NCBI GenBank assembly: GCA_900539165.1
Contig: UQAZ01000007.1
Span: forward strand, 38,699-102,698
Direction of reading: 5' to 3'
Length of the DNA stretch: 64,000 nucleotides
Source: an uncultured Oscillospiraceae bacterium
Lineage (GTDB): Bacteria; Bacillota; Clostridia; Oscillospirales; Acutalibacteraceae
The notes beneath the pieces were generated by a model. That model was not told the origin of the DNA. It saw only the letters and a program-made list of their open reading frames with translations, and searched no databases. The position numbers and the translations under genes were made by a program. Of this stretch, positions 33,241 through 41,755 are shown in pieces. Each line of letters opens with the position of its first letter. Positions within the stretch are counted from its first letter, which is position 1.

Positions 33241-34182
33241 TTATCTGTATGTTACACCCTTGTCGCTCATATATGCGGTATCTGCAGGGAAATGGTTTGT
33301 GTAAGTGACGTCAAGTGATGCATTCTTGTCCTTGATTACGGTTACATTAGCATGCTTAACATCAATATGAACTTTCATAATGTAGTCAGCCTCAACGATT
33401 TCCTTATTAGCAACATTAATCTTAATTGTACCAACGCCGCCTGCATAGTTGACAACAAAGTTGTCATCAACAGTTCCCTGTGAGAATGAAAGAATGCTAA
33501 TGCTGCTTACTACGCCTGAGATGTCACCGAGTGAATTAAAGAATCTACCCTGTGAATCTTCGCCCGGCATAGAAAGAATCTTAGCCTTTGGCTGAAGCTG
33601 AAGTGTAATTGTGCCATCGCCGTTATCGGTTACATTACAAGCGAGAATATCGTCATTTGTGAGGTGTGATACGGTTCTGTCAACCTTTGAGCCGTCAGAG
33701 ATAGTCTGAAAATCATTCTTAGGCTCGAGTGAGTTACCCGGTGAAAGGCTCTTAACGCCGCCCTTAAACAAACCGTCAACAATACCCGGAACAAGCTTGT
33801 TGATAGTGTCGTTGTTCTTACCCTCTACAAGAAGATTACCTACTTCGATTTTTTCGTCGCCGAGCATCTTATACATAGTAATAGGACTGCCCTCATATGC
33901 GCCGTCAACTGTCATTGTCTTGGTGTTGTTGTAGCACTCTACATAGTAATTAACTACATCCTCTTGTGATGAGAAATCAACTCCGCCGTATGTACCTGCC
34001 TTGAAATCCTGCTCAAGTACAGAAACATCCTCGAACGGCTTTTCTTCCTCGCTCACTGCTACCTTAGGTGATGAAAATGCAACGATTGCAACAGTTGCTA
34101 CAAGAAGTATAACAAATACAACTGTCAAAAATCTGTTAAATTTTGCAAGACCTGAATTATCCTTAACCTTAACTTTTGCCAT
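33241..34182 (-). CDS. Membrane-anchored extracytoplasmic protein, unknown
   Basis: A 313-residue protein with a short basic cytoplasmic start, one membrane helix (about 18-40, FLTVVFVILLVATVAIVAF) and a roughly 270-residue outer domain rich in beta strands. The helix is followed by SSPKVAVSEEE without a Cys or a convincing cleavage site, so it is probably a single-pass anchored protein. The outer domain (VVNYYVECYNNTK, IPG/GLFKGG, a final VTYTNHFPADT) is not one I recognise. ATG has AAGGAG upstream. It precedes the transporter but a terminator separates them. Function not assigned. Confidence 0.75.
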   Translation of the reverse strand: MAKVKVKDNSGLAKFNRFLTVVFVILLVATVAIVAFSSPKVAVSEEEKPFEDVSVLEQDFKAGTYGGVDFSSQEDVVNYYVECYNNTKTMTVDGAYEGSPITMYKMLGDEKIEVGNLLVEGKNNDTINKLVPGIVDGLFKGGVKSLSPGNSLEPKNDFQTISDGSKVDRTVSHLTNDDILACNVTDNGDGTITLQLQPKAKILSMPGEDSQGRFFNSLGDISGVVSSISILSFSQGTVDDNFVVNYAGGVGTIKINVANKEIVEADYIMKVHIDVKHANVTVIKDKNASLDVTYTNHFPADTAYMSDKGVTYR

Positions 34183-34280
34183 AATTTTTCTCCTTAAAGA
34201 ATATTTCTAATATATAATACATTATATTCACGATAAATTCAACATTTTTTTCAAAAAATACTAAAATATATTAAAAAGTA

Positions 34281-34289
34281 TGGTATAAT
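34281..34289 (+). promoter_or_regulatory. Extended -10 promoter of trmO-ylmH
   Basis: TGGTATAAT gives a perfect -10 (34284-34289) with the TGn extension; no good -35 is seen, which is typical of extended -10 promoters. The ATG follows at 34314 with GAGGT between. Confidence 0.65.
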
Positions 34290-34313
34290 ACTACAAAAAA
34301 GCGAGGTACATCC

Positions 34314-34985
34314 ATGGAAATAACGCCTATTGCAACGATTTACAATGATTTTGACAGCAAGTTTGCAGTACCGAGACAAAGCTGTCTTGTAAATTCAATA
34401 TATTCCAAAATAGTTTTTGAAGACGATTTTTCATTCTATAAGGCATTCAAGGGACTGGAGGGTTTCAGTCATCTTTGGCTTATTTGGGAATTTGACAAAA
34501 ACGCTCATAAACAAAACGGCTTGACTGTAAGACCGCCAAGGCTTGGAGGAAATGAGAGGGTTGGAGTTTTTGCCACTCGTTCGCCGTACAGACCCAATCC
34601 GTTGGGACTGTCAAGCGTAAGACTTGAAAAAATTGAAAACGAAAACGGCAGAATCTCATTAATCGTAAGCGGCGCCGATTTGGTAAACGGTACTAAAATT
34701 TACGACATAAAGCCATATCTCACATACAGCGATTGTCACGAGGACGCATTATGCGGATTTGGGGAGGAAAAAAAGGATTATTCACTAAAGGTTACAATCA
34801 ATGATGAGGTTACGAAAAACATTGACAGCGAAAAGCTCAACACACTAAAAGAAATTCTTGCGGGTGACCCAAGACCGGCATACCAACGAGACGAGAGAGA
34901 ATACGGTTTTCGCTTTGCGGGAAAAGAAATAAAATTCATTGTCAAAGGCGACGAGCTGACTGTGACGGGTATATATAATGAATGA
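34314..34985 (+). CDS. trmO: tRNA t6A37 N6-methyltransferase TrmO (TsaA family)
   Basis: A 223-residue single-sheet beta-barrel SAM enzyme that methylates t6A at position 37 of ANN-reading tRNAs. Motifs: the N-terminal ITPIATIYNDFDSKFAVPRQ, FEGFSHLWLIWEFD-like (here GLEGFSHLWLIWEF), RPPRLGGNERVGVFATRSP and YRPNPLGLSSVRL, then DIKPYLTYSD, all signatures of the TsaA/YaeB fold. The C-terminal domain ends with DPRPAYQRD and YGFRFAG. Complete. It overlaps ylmH by 8 bp. Confidence 0.92.
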   Translation: MEITPIATIYNDFDSKFAVPRQSCLVNSIYSKIVFEDDFSFYKAFKGLEGFSHLWLIWEFDKNAHKQNGLTVRPPRLGGNERVGVFATRSPYRPNPLGLSSVRLEKIENENGRISLIVSGADLVNGTKIYDIKPYLTYSDCHEDALCGFGEEKKDYSLKVTINDEVTKNIDSEKLNTLKEILAGDPRPAYQRDEREYGFRFAGKEIKFIVKGDELTVTGIYNE

Positions 34986-35709
34986 TATTGACTTAACTAA
35001 AAAAAGGCTCTGTGAGCTTTCACACAGGGCATATGAGCGAGGATATACGGTGTACTCCGATTTTCTAAATGAAGAAGAAGCGGGATTACTGTTTTCGCAA
35101 GAGTACGACACGGAATTTAATCTTTTCGGAGGATATGACTCAGCCGAAAGAGTAGTTGCAGCATTCGGAGACGAAGCGTATTCCTATCCGATTGTGTGTA
35201 TAAAAATAAGTCCCGTCAACGCAAAGTTTGCGGACAAGCTAAGTCACAGGGATTTTCTCGGCTCACTTATGAATTTGGGGATAGAAAGAGACACGCTCGG
35301 AGATATTGTAACAAAGGATAACTGTGCATATCTTTTTTGCCTCGAAAAAATTGCAGAATATATTATAAAAGAGTTAGACAGAGTTAAGCACACAAACGTA
35401 AAATGCTCGATTTGTGATACCATACCCGATTTTCTGTGCGAGCTGCCCGACGAAGAAAAAATAACCGTATCTTCCGTACGAGTTGACACGGTAAGCTCTG
35501 CGGTATTTAATATATCAAGAAACACAATGTCACAGCTTGTAAACCAACAAAGAGTATTTATAAATTCTAAATTAATATACAAGGACTCGGTTTTATTAAA
35601 AGACAATGACAAGGTGTCAATAAGAGGATACGGCAAATACATATTTTGCAAGGTATACAATGAAACAAGAAAGCACAAGCAATTAATAGGAATACGACAA
35701 TACAAATAA
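34978..35709 (+). CDS. ylmH: YlmH-like S4-domain RNA-binding protein
   Basis: A 243-residue protein with the YlmH layout: an N-terminal RRM-like region (SHRAYERGYTVYSDFLNEEE, then a CIKISPVNAKFADKLSHRDFLGSLMNLGIERDTLGDI motif area, quoted here in part) and a C-terminal S4 domain (NISRNTMSQLVNQQRVFIN, KDSVLLKDNDKVSIRGYGKY). In Bacillus YlmH acts beside RqcH in ribosome-associated quality control by binding obstructed 50S subunits. The usual neighbour, the divIVA/sepF cluster, is absent; here it is coupled to trmO through an 8-bp overlap. Confidence 0.88.
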   Translation: MNDIDLTKKRLCELSHRAYERGYTVYSDFLNEEEAGLLFSQEYDTEFNLFGGYDSAERVVAAFGDEAYSYPIVCIKISPVNAKFADKLSHRDFLGSLMNLGIERDTLGDIVTKDNCAYLFCLEKIAEYIIKELDRVKHTNVKCSICDTIPDFLCELPDEEKITVSSVRVDTVSSAVFNISRNTMSQLVNQQRVFINSKLIYKDSVLLKDNDKVSIRGYGKYIFCKVYNETRKHKQLIGIRQYK

Positions 35710-35741
35710 TACAGCACGATGTAAAATGCACCGTGCTGTAT
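35709..35741. terminator. Bidirectional terminator between ylmH and plsY
   Basis: ATACAGCACG (35709-35718) pairs with CGTGCTGTAT (35732-35741), followed by TTTCTTT on the plus strand; placed between convergent genes. Confidence 0.8.
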
Positions 35742-35745
35742 TTCT

Positions 35746-36408
35746 TTATGATTTACTTTTATCTTTAGACTTAAATGAAATTTTATTTTCTGTTCCGTTA
35801 ATAAGTCGTTTAATATTCTCTCTGTGAGCTATTATAACTATAAGGGTAAAAACAAGTGCAATGCCTACAAGCAAAGCGTCCTTATAGAAAAACCAAATCA
35901 AAACAGGATATAAAACAGCCATCAATATTGAGCCGAGGCTGACATATCTTGTTGTTGCGAGATTAATACCGAAAACAGCAAGCAATATCAACGCAATTTT
36001 CCAATTTACGAAAATTACCATTCCACCGCTGGTCGCAACGCCTTTTCCGCCCTTAAAGCCAAAGAAGCAAGGATAGATATGTCCGATTACGGCAAACAAG
36101 CCTGCAAATGATTTAAGGCATATCACGGGGTTTGTGTCAAGAGAATCAAGAAGCATCTTTAATTCTAAAACAGGGATTATCTTAAACGCAATCCAAATAG
36201 CGACAATAACCTTCAGTATATCGCCTGCTATTGTAAGCATTCCGAGTGTTTTACCGTATGAACGCATCATATTTGTTGTTCCCGCATTACCCGAACCTTG
36301 CTCTCTGACATCGTCCTTTTTAACCGATTTAGAAAGAATGACGCCAAAATTAAGACTTCCGAGCAAATAAGAAATCAACGCAACAAGAACAAGCTTTAGT
36401 GCCGTCAT
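35746..36408 (-). CDS. plsY: Glycerol-3-phosphate acyltransferase PlsY
   Basis: A 220-residue integral membrane enzyme that acylates glycerol 3-phosphate using acyl-phosphate. Motifs in order: SYLLGSLNFGVILSK, REQGSGNAGTTNMMRSYGK, and GHIYPCFFGFKGGKGVATSGG, the three conserved cytoplasmic loops of PlsY; about six membrane helices. Its start overlaps the der stop by 4 bp; der-plsY is a common Clostridia order. Confidence 0.95.
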   Translation of the reverse strand: MTALKLVLVALISYLLGSLNFGVILSKSVKKDDVREQGSGNAGTTNMMRSYGKTLGMLTIAGDILKVIVAIWIAFKIIPVLELKMLLDSLDTNPVICLKSFAGLFAVIGHIYPCFFGFKGGKGVATSGGMVIFVNWKIALILLAVFGINLATTRYVSLGSILMAVLYPVLIWFFYKDALLVGIALVFTLIVIIAHRENIKRLINGTENKISFKSKDKSKS

Positions 36409-37736
36409 TTTTTACCCTCATTTCTTTCACGAATCATAAATCTGACAGGAGTACCGTCAAGACCGAATATTTCACGAATTTGATTTTCCAAATAACGCTG
36501 ATATGAAAAATGGAAAAGTTCCTTATTATTTACAAAGAAAACAAATGTGGGCGGTCTTGTTGACGCCTGAGTCATATAATAGATTTTCAATCTCTTACCC
36601 TTATCGGTAGGAGGCTGAACACGAGCAGTTGCAACAGCGAGAACTTCGTTGAGCTTACCTGTTGAAATACGCATCGAGTTTTGAGAATGAACGAAAACAA
36701 TCATTTCATAAAGCTTATCAATTCTCAAGCCTGTCTGAGCAGAAATAAATATAACCGGTGCATAACTCATAAATGAGAAATCAACGGCAAGCTTATCTCT
36801 AAACTCTTTCATTGTTTTCCCGTCTTTCTCGACAGCGTCCCATTTATTCACGGCAATAATACAAGCCTTACCTTGCTCCAAAGCAATACCTGCAACCTTA
36901 CTGTCCTGTTCCGTAAAGCCCTCTGTTGCGTCAATCATAATAACGCAAACATTAGCTCTTTCAACAGCCATTCTTGCACGAATAATACTGTATTTTTCGA
37001 TATTATCGTTTACCCTGCTTTTTCTTCTGAGACCGGCAGTGTCGATAAAATTAAATTTACCGTAGCTGTTTTCGATAAAAGTATCGGTTGTATCTCTCGT
37101 TGTTCCTGCAATGTTACTTACTATTGCACGATTTGTGCCGCTTATCTTATTAACAAGCGACGACTTACCTACATTTGGCTTACCGATTATTGCGACATTG
37201 ATAATTTCTTCATCGGTTTCCTCATCGTCATAATCCTCAGAAAAATACGAAATAACCTCATCAAGCAAATCACCTGTGCCGTGTCCGTGTGTAGACGATA
37301 CCGCAATCGGGTCGCCTAAACCGAGATTATAAAATTCATAAAATTCAGGGTCGGGGGCGCCGACTGTATCACATTTATTAACGCAAAGCACAATAGGCTT
37401 ATTACTCTTTTGAAGCATTGAGGCAACCTCCATATCGGAAGCCAAAACACCCGAACGAATATCCGTAACAAGAATAATTACATCCGCCGTTTCGATAGCA
37501 AGCTCCGCCTGAGTACGCATTTGTTTTAGAATTATATCATTGCTGTACGGCTCAATACCGCCTGTGTCAACCAGCAAAAAATGATGATTAAGCCACTCGC
37601 AGTCACCGTAAATACGGTCACGGGTAACGCCCGGCTTATCGTCAACAATAGACAATCTTGTGCCTATAAGCTTATTAAACAGTGTCGATTTACCGACATT
37701 TGGTCTGCCAACAATGGCAACGACCGGTTTTGCCAT
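36405..37736 (-). CDS. der: Ribosome biogenesis GTPase Der (EngA)
   Basis: A 443-residue tandem GTPase for 50S assembly. First G domain: GRPNVGKST (residue 10 on) with DTGGI and NKCD; second: GKPNVGKSS (about 187) with DTAGLRRKSRV and NKWD; the C-terminal KH-like domain contains RVQPPTDKGKRLKIYYMTQ. Complete and of normal length. Overlaps plsY by 4 bp; a terminator lies between it and rpmF upstream. Confidence 0.97.
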   Translation of the reverse strand: MAKPVVAIVGRPNVGKSTLFNKLIGTRLSIVDDKPGVTRDRIYGDCEWLNHHFLLVDTGGIEPYSNDIILKQMRTQAELAIETADVIILVTDIRSGVLASDMEVASMLQKSNKPIVLCVNKCDTVGAPDPEFYEFYNLGLGDPIAVSSTHGHGTGDLLDEVISYFSEDYDDEETDEEIINVAIIGKPNVGKSSLVNKISGTNRAIVSNIAGTTRDTTDTFIENSYGKFNFIDTAGLRRKSRVNDNIEKYSIIRARMAVERANVCVIMIDATEGFTEQDSKVAGIALEQGKACIIAVNKWDAVEKDGKTMKEFRDKLAVDFSFMSYAPVIFISAQTGLRIDKLYEMIVFVHSQNSMRISTGKLNEVLAVATARVQPPTDKGKRLKIYYMTQASTRPPTFVFFVNNKELFHFSYQRYLENQIREIFGLDGTPVRFMIRERNEGKK

Positions 37737-37766
37737 ACTACCACCCTTTCATATAATAACAAGAAA

Positions 37767-37786
37767 GGCGGCTTATAAAAGCCGCC
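37767..37786 (-). terminator. Terminator after rpmF
   Basis: GGCGGCTT/AAGCCGCC, an 8-bp GC-rich stem with a 4-nt loop, followed on the minus strand by TTTCTTGTTATT, 12 bp after the rpmF stop. Confidence 0.7.
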
Positions 37787-37798
37787 GAGTGTTCATAA

Positions 37799-37978
37799 TC
37801 AGTCTTTAGCGATGACTTCTTTGCCGTTATAATAACCGCAGCTTGCACATACCTTGTGAGGTACTGTGTACTCTGAACAATTAGGGCACTTTACAAGTGT
37901 CGGAGCCGAAGCCTTCCAAACGCTTGAGCGTCTCTTATTCTTTCTTGCTTTACCTGTTCTTCTTGCTGGTACTGCCAT
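37799..37978 (-). CDS. rpmF: 50S ribosomal protein L32
   Basis: A 59-residue protein read directly from the minus strand: MAVPARRTGKARKNKRR at the start, then CPNC and CASCG, the four-Cys zinc form of L32. GGAGG lies 8 nt before the ATG. It follows the yceD-type gene by 38 bp, the conserved yceD-rpmF pairing. Both proteins keep their zinc-type cysteines, so this is the zinc-replete (C+) L32. Confidence 0.96.
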   Translation of the reverse strand: MAVPARRTGKARKNKRRSSVWKASAPTLVKCPNCSEYTVPHKVCASCGYYNGKEVIAKD

Positions 37979-38016
37979 TTCAATTTCCTCCTTATTATAT
38001 AAACAAGTTAGTTCCT

Positions 38017-38517
38017 TTAATCAATAAGCAAATCCGACAAAGCAGCCAATCTTGGATCGACTTCTTTTTCACATTCGCATTTTTCATAATTTAAGTTCTT
38101 GCCGCAACGCTGACAAAGTCCTTTACAGTCCTCTTTGCAAAGCATTTTAGCGGGCAAAAATAGTTGTATTTCCTCATTAATCAAATCGTCAAGCTCAAGA
38201 ATGTTATTTTCAACAACGATATATTCGTCATAATCGTCGTTCTCATTTTCCATTCTGTTGACGATAATCTTGTTAAGAGAAAACGAGTATTTTCTTTCGA
38301 TGTCGTCCATACATCTGTCGCAAACACCGAAAAAATCAAATTCTACATCAAGGTCTAAATAAACAACACCGACTTTTTGATAAGCGCTTCCCTTTATGCT
38401 TACACCGTTTTTGAGTGGCTTATAGGTGTCATACATAAAATCATCGGCATTCATAGTATATTCTACATTAATTACATCACCCGATGAATTAAGCAGATTT
38501 GTAAAATCGAGTTGCAT
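38017..38517 (-). CDS. YceD/DUF177 family protein
   Basis: A 166-residue soluble protein with the DUF177 pattern: FGVCDRCMDDIERKYSFSL in the middle, a GDDDEY-type acidic stretch, and a C-terminal metal-like motif ML-C-KEDCKGLCQRCGKNLN. In plants and Escherichia coli YceD-type proteins support 23S rRNA/L32 biogenesis. ATG 38515-38517 with GAGGTG 7-8 nt upstream is preferred over the GTG three codons earlier. It heads the yceD-rpmF operon. Confidence 0.88.
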   Translation of the reverse strand: MQLDFTNLLNSSGDVINVEYTMNADDFMYDTYKPLKNGVSIKGSAYQKVGVVYLDLDVEFDFFGVCDRCMDDIERKYSFSLNKIIVNRMENENDDYDEYIVVENNILELDDLINEEIQLFLPAKMLCKEDCKGLCQRCGKNLNYEKCECEKEVDPRLAALSDLLID

Positions 38518-38610
38518 ACAGTTCACCTCAAGTTAGCACTTAGTATTATATATATTAAGAGCCTTTTTGTCAATAGCAAAATTTAAGAATAAACAAAATT
38601 AAAAAAATAA

Positions 38611-38635
38611 GTGCGTCTCAATTAATAAGACGCAC
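38611..38635 (-). terminator. Terminator after the small P-loop protein gene
   Basis: GTGCGTCT/AGACGCAC stem followed on the minus strand by TTATTTTTTTAATTTTG, 16 bp after the stop at 38652. Confidence 0.85.
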
Positions 38636-38651
38636 TGTAAAATCAGATTAA

Positions 38652-39068
38652 TTATGCTTCTTCGCAATAATCGAAAATTTCTACCGGCAAATCTTCCTTA
38701 TCACAGCTGATTGTGAAATAGAAATCAACATCGCTTGCCTCGCTCAAGCCTGAAAGCATCTCAAAAAACTGAGGAAGCTTGCTGTAATCTCTGCCTACAA
38801 TCTTAAATGTAGCATCTATAAGAATATCGGTAACATCATAGTTGCCTGCACAAATACCTGCCAAAAAGCCATAGAAAGCTTTATGTCCGTTAATTGCATA
38901 GGTTTCTGTTTCAAGGAGTCTTGCCTTTGAAGAAATATCATAGGTAAGCTTTGGTTCTTTCTCGATGCAAACAATGTTGCCGTCCGAGTTTTCCACACAA
39001 GAATTAACAAGATCAATAAGCTTCTTTGTCTTTCCTGCGCCTTTGTTGCCAATAATAAGTTTAATCAT
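38652..39068 (-). CDS. Small P-loop protein, unknown
   Basis: A 138-residue protein with a Walker A motif at the N-terminus (IIGNKGAGKTKKLIDL) and a hydrophobic strand ending in Asp (VTDILIDATFKI) that could be Walker B. The rest (LSGLSEASDVDFYFTISCDKEDLP) does not suggest a known family; it is shorter than usual NTPases and lacks switch motifs. It starts 42 bp after pgi on the same strand with no terminator between, so it is likely co-transcribed, and is followed by a strong terminator. I do not assign a function. Confidence 0.75.
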   Translation of the reverse strand: MIKLIIGNKGAGKTKKLIDLVNSCVENSDGNIVCIEKEPKLTYDISSKARLLETETYAINGHKAFYGFLAGICAGNYDVTDILIDATFKIVGRDYSKLPQFFEMLSGLSEASDVDFYFTISCDKEDLPVEIFDYCEEA

Positions 39069-39110
39069 TTTTATTTCCTCCTGTATAGGTAAATAACTTT
39101 CAACTATATA

Positions 39111-40457
39111 TTAGCATAAACCTAACTGTTTTTCAAGTTTTTCTTTTTCACTTTCGTAGCCCGGTTTACCGAGAAGAGCAAACATATTCTTTTTGTAGCT
39201 TTCTACACCCGGCTGATTAAATGGATTTACTCCCAAAATGTAGCCTGAAATTGCACAAGTCTTTTCCATAAAATAGATAAGATAACCGATATTTTCAGCA
39301 TCTTTTTTATCAATTTCAAGGATAAGGTTGCCTACTCCACCCTCTGTATGAGCAAGAAGTGTACCCTGTCTTGCCTTATCATTTACAAGGCTCATATTTT
39401 CGCCTGAGAGGAAGTTAAGACCGTCAAGGTTGCCCTCCTGCTCGCCGATAACATAATCGTCATCACATTCGTTAAACTTGATAACAGTCTCGAACATAAG
39501 ACCTGCGCCTGATTCCTGAATATACTGACCGAGTGAATGAAGGTCAGTTGAGAAGATACATGAGGTTGGGAAAAGTCCGTTACCGTTTTTACCCTCACTT
39601 TCACCGAAGAGCTGCTTAATCCACTCATTAAACATAGCCATATCAGGCTCAAATGAAATGAAATTTTCAAGCTTCAAGCCCTTATTGTAGAAACAATTTC
39701 TTATAGCCGCATATTTAAGGCAATCGTTTTCAGAAATGCTTTCAGCGCAAAACTCGTTCTGTGCCTTTGCTGCGCCTGCCATAAGCTCGTCGATATCAAC
39801 ACCTGCAACAGCGATAGGAAGAAGTCCTACTGCAGTAAGAACAGAAAATCTGCCGCCTACATCATCAGGAACTACAAATGTTTCATAACCCTCTGTATCT
39901 GCAAGTTCCTTGAGAGTACCCTTATGAGCGTCTGTTGTGCAGAAAATTCTCTTTTTAGCCTCGTCCTTAGAATACTTGCTGTTTACCAAATCTCTGAACA
40001 CTCTGAATGCAATAGCAGGTTCGGTTGTTGTACCGCTTTTTGAAATAACATTCACGCAAATATCCTTGCCCTCGCAAAGCTTTACGGTTTCGTTAAGCTT
40101 TGACGGACTGATAGAATTACCGATAAATAAAATCTGAGGTGTATCCTTTGCAAGAAGATTATAGTTAGATGACTTTACAGCCTCAATTACAGCTCTTGCG
40201 CCGAGGTATGAACCTCCGATACCGATAACAACCAAAACATCCGCATTCTTCTTAATATATTCTGCAGAAGCCTTTATTTTTGAAAACTCTTCTTTGTCGT
40301 AATTTGTAGGCAGGTCAATCCAGCCCAAGAAATCGTTACCCTCACCTGTCTTTGACATAAGTGTGTGCATAGCCTCAACAGCCTTTGGTGCCATAGCCTG
40401 AACATCAGAAGATGAAACGACATTTTCGCTATATGTTGAATTAAATCTAAGTGACAT
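39111..40457 (-). CDS. pgi: Glucose-6-phosphate isomerase
   Basis: A 448-residue enzyme of glycolysis, usual Firmicutes length. Motifs: VVIGIGGSYLGARAVIEA, NVISKSGTTTEPAIAFR (the phosphate-binding SGTT loop), VVPDDVGGRFSVLTAVGLLP, and the C-terminal active-site region VNPFNQPGVESYKKNMFALLG with the catalytic Lys. GAGGT 8 nt before the ATG. Followed by the small P-loop gene. Confidence 0.97.
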   Translation of the reverse strand: MSLRFNSTYSENVVSSSDVQAMAPKAVEAMHTLMSKTGEGNDFLGWIDLPTNYDKEEFSKIKASAEYIKKNADVLVVIGIGGSYLGARAVIEAVKSSNYNLLAKDTPQILFIGNSISPSKLNETVKLCEGKDICVNVISKSGTTTEPAIAFRVFRDLVNSKYSKDEAKKRIFCTTDAHKGTLKELADTEGYETFVVPDDVGGRFSVLTAVGLLPIAVAGVDIDELMAGAAKAQNEFCAESISENDCLKYAAIRNCFYNKGLKLENFISFEPDMAMFNEWIKQLFGESEGKNGNGLFPTSCIFSTDLHSLGQYIQESGAGLMFETVIKFNECDDDYVIGEQEGNLDGLNFLSGENMSLVNDKARQGTLLAHTEGGVGNLILEIDKKDAENIGYLIYFMEKTCAISGYILGVNPFNQPGVESYKKNMFALLGKPGYESEKEKLEKQLGLC

Positions 40458-40525
40458 ATCAAAAACCTCTTATATATAAATTTTAAGATATAATACAACA
40501 TATTGCAAAAAAAATCAACCGAAAA

Positions 40526-41668
40526 TCAAATATTTCTCACTAAAGAAAGCAGTACATCCCTAAAAGACAATTTATCTACATCTTCCCCTGCCGTCAGCGT
40601 AATTGATGCTACGCTTTCGCCGTTGCAAAGCACTTCGACACATCCGAGCTTATCGCCGTATTTTATCGGGGCGCAAACGCTGTCATAAACATTATATTTA
40701 TACTCAATATCCGTCTCTCCCTTGCTGACGGTGATTTTAGTCATATCGGGATAAATCGGATAAACAGATTTTTTACGACCATTATTTATCCTCACAGGCC
40801 TTAATTCAGTTTCATCTATCTCGAGAGTGACAGATTTATAATTTGCAAATCCAATATCCAGAAGATAAGAAGCTGTATCAAATCTGTGGTCGCTCGTGTC
40901 CGAGCCTAAAACAACAGCCACCAAATTCAAATCGTCCCTGCTTGCCGTCGCTGCAATACAAAAGCCTGCATTTGAGGTTGTACCCGTTTTAAGTCCCGTA
41001 ATTCCGTTATATGTATTGACAAGCTTATTAGTATTATTAAGCTCCGTCTTACCGTCACGCAGAGAGTCAAGCCATACAGTAGAATATTTTTCTATCAAAT
41101 CATATTTCATAACCTCACTCGCTATAATTGCAAGGTCATAAGCAGAGGAATAATGAGCCTTTACCGAATCGTCAAGTCCCGTACAGTTTTCAAAATTAGT
41201 GTGTTCAAGTCCTAATTCTTTGGCTCTGTCGTTCATCATCTTTACAAATGCCATACTGCTTCCCGCAACATATTCTCCCAATGCGGTACAAGCATCATTT
41301 GCACTCGCTATAACAACCGCCTTCAAAAGCTCGTCAACAGTCATCTTTTCCCCGACTTCAAGCCATATCTGAGAGCCACCCATTGAAACGGCATTTTTTG
41401 AAGCTGTAACCTCGTCGAGCAATGTAATTTTTTCACTTTCAAGTGCTTCAAGGATAAGGAGTAAAGCCATAATTTTTGTTACAGAGGCAGGCGCAAGCTC
41501 CTCATTTTCGTTTACGCTGTAAAGAACTTCCCTACTGTCCATATCCATAAGCACCGCCGATTTTGCGTGAATATGCTCATCATTTTGAGGTTTATCCTCT
41601 GCATAAGCACATACGGGCGTCGAAAGCATAAGGCAAAGCGAAACAAAAGCACAAATCAATCTTTTCAT
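40526..41668 (-). CDS. dacF: D-alanyl-D-alanine carboxypeptidase (DacF type)
   Basis: A 380-residue secreted low-molecular-weight PBP. Signal peptide MKRLICAFVSLCLMLSTPVCAYA; catalytic triad motifs ASVTK (SxxK, near residues 61-65), SAND (about 121) and LKTGTTSNAG (KTG, about 229); a C-terminal beta domain and a final amphipathic helix (DKLSFRDVLLSLVRNI) for membrane association. Trims pentapeptides and in sporulating species belongs to spore-cortex control. ATG 41666-41668 with GGTGAT just upstream. Divergent from mtaB. Confidence 0.9.
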   Translation of the reverse strand: MKRLICAFVSLCLMLSTPVCAYAEDKPQNDEHIHAKSAVLMDMDSREVLYSVNENEELAPASVTKIMALLLILEALESEKITLLDEVTASKNAVSMGGSQIWLEVGEKMTVDELLKAVVIASANDACTALGEYVAGSSMAFVKMMNDRAKELGLEHTNFENCTGLDDSVKAHYSSAYDLAIIASEVMKYDLIEKYSTVWLDSLRDGKTELNNTNKLVNTYNGITGLKTGTTSNAGFCIAATASRDDLNLVAVVLGSDTSDHRFDTASYLLDIGFANYKSVTLEIDETELRPVRINNGRKKSVYPIYPDMTKITVSKGETDIEYKYNVYDSVCAPIKYGDKLGCVEVLCNGESVASITLTAGEDVDKLSFRDVLLSLVRNI

Positions 41669-41700
41669 AAATATCACCACTTATTTATATTCAAAAATCA

Positions 41701-41729
41701 TTGTAATAATAACGAAAGTTTGCTATAAT
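41701..41729 (+). promoter_or_regulatory. Promoter of mtaB
   Basis: TTGTAA (41701-41706), 17-bp spacer, TATAAT (41724-41729), 26 bp before the ATG, with GGGAGG between. Confidence 0.8.
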
Positions 41730-41755
41730 AATTTAAAATTTTCGGGAGGCAGAAA

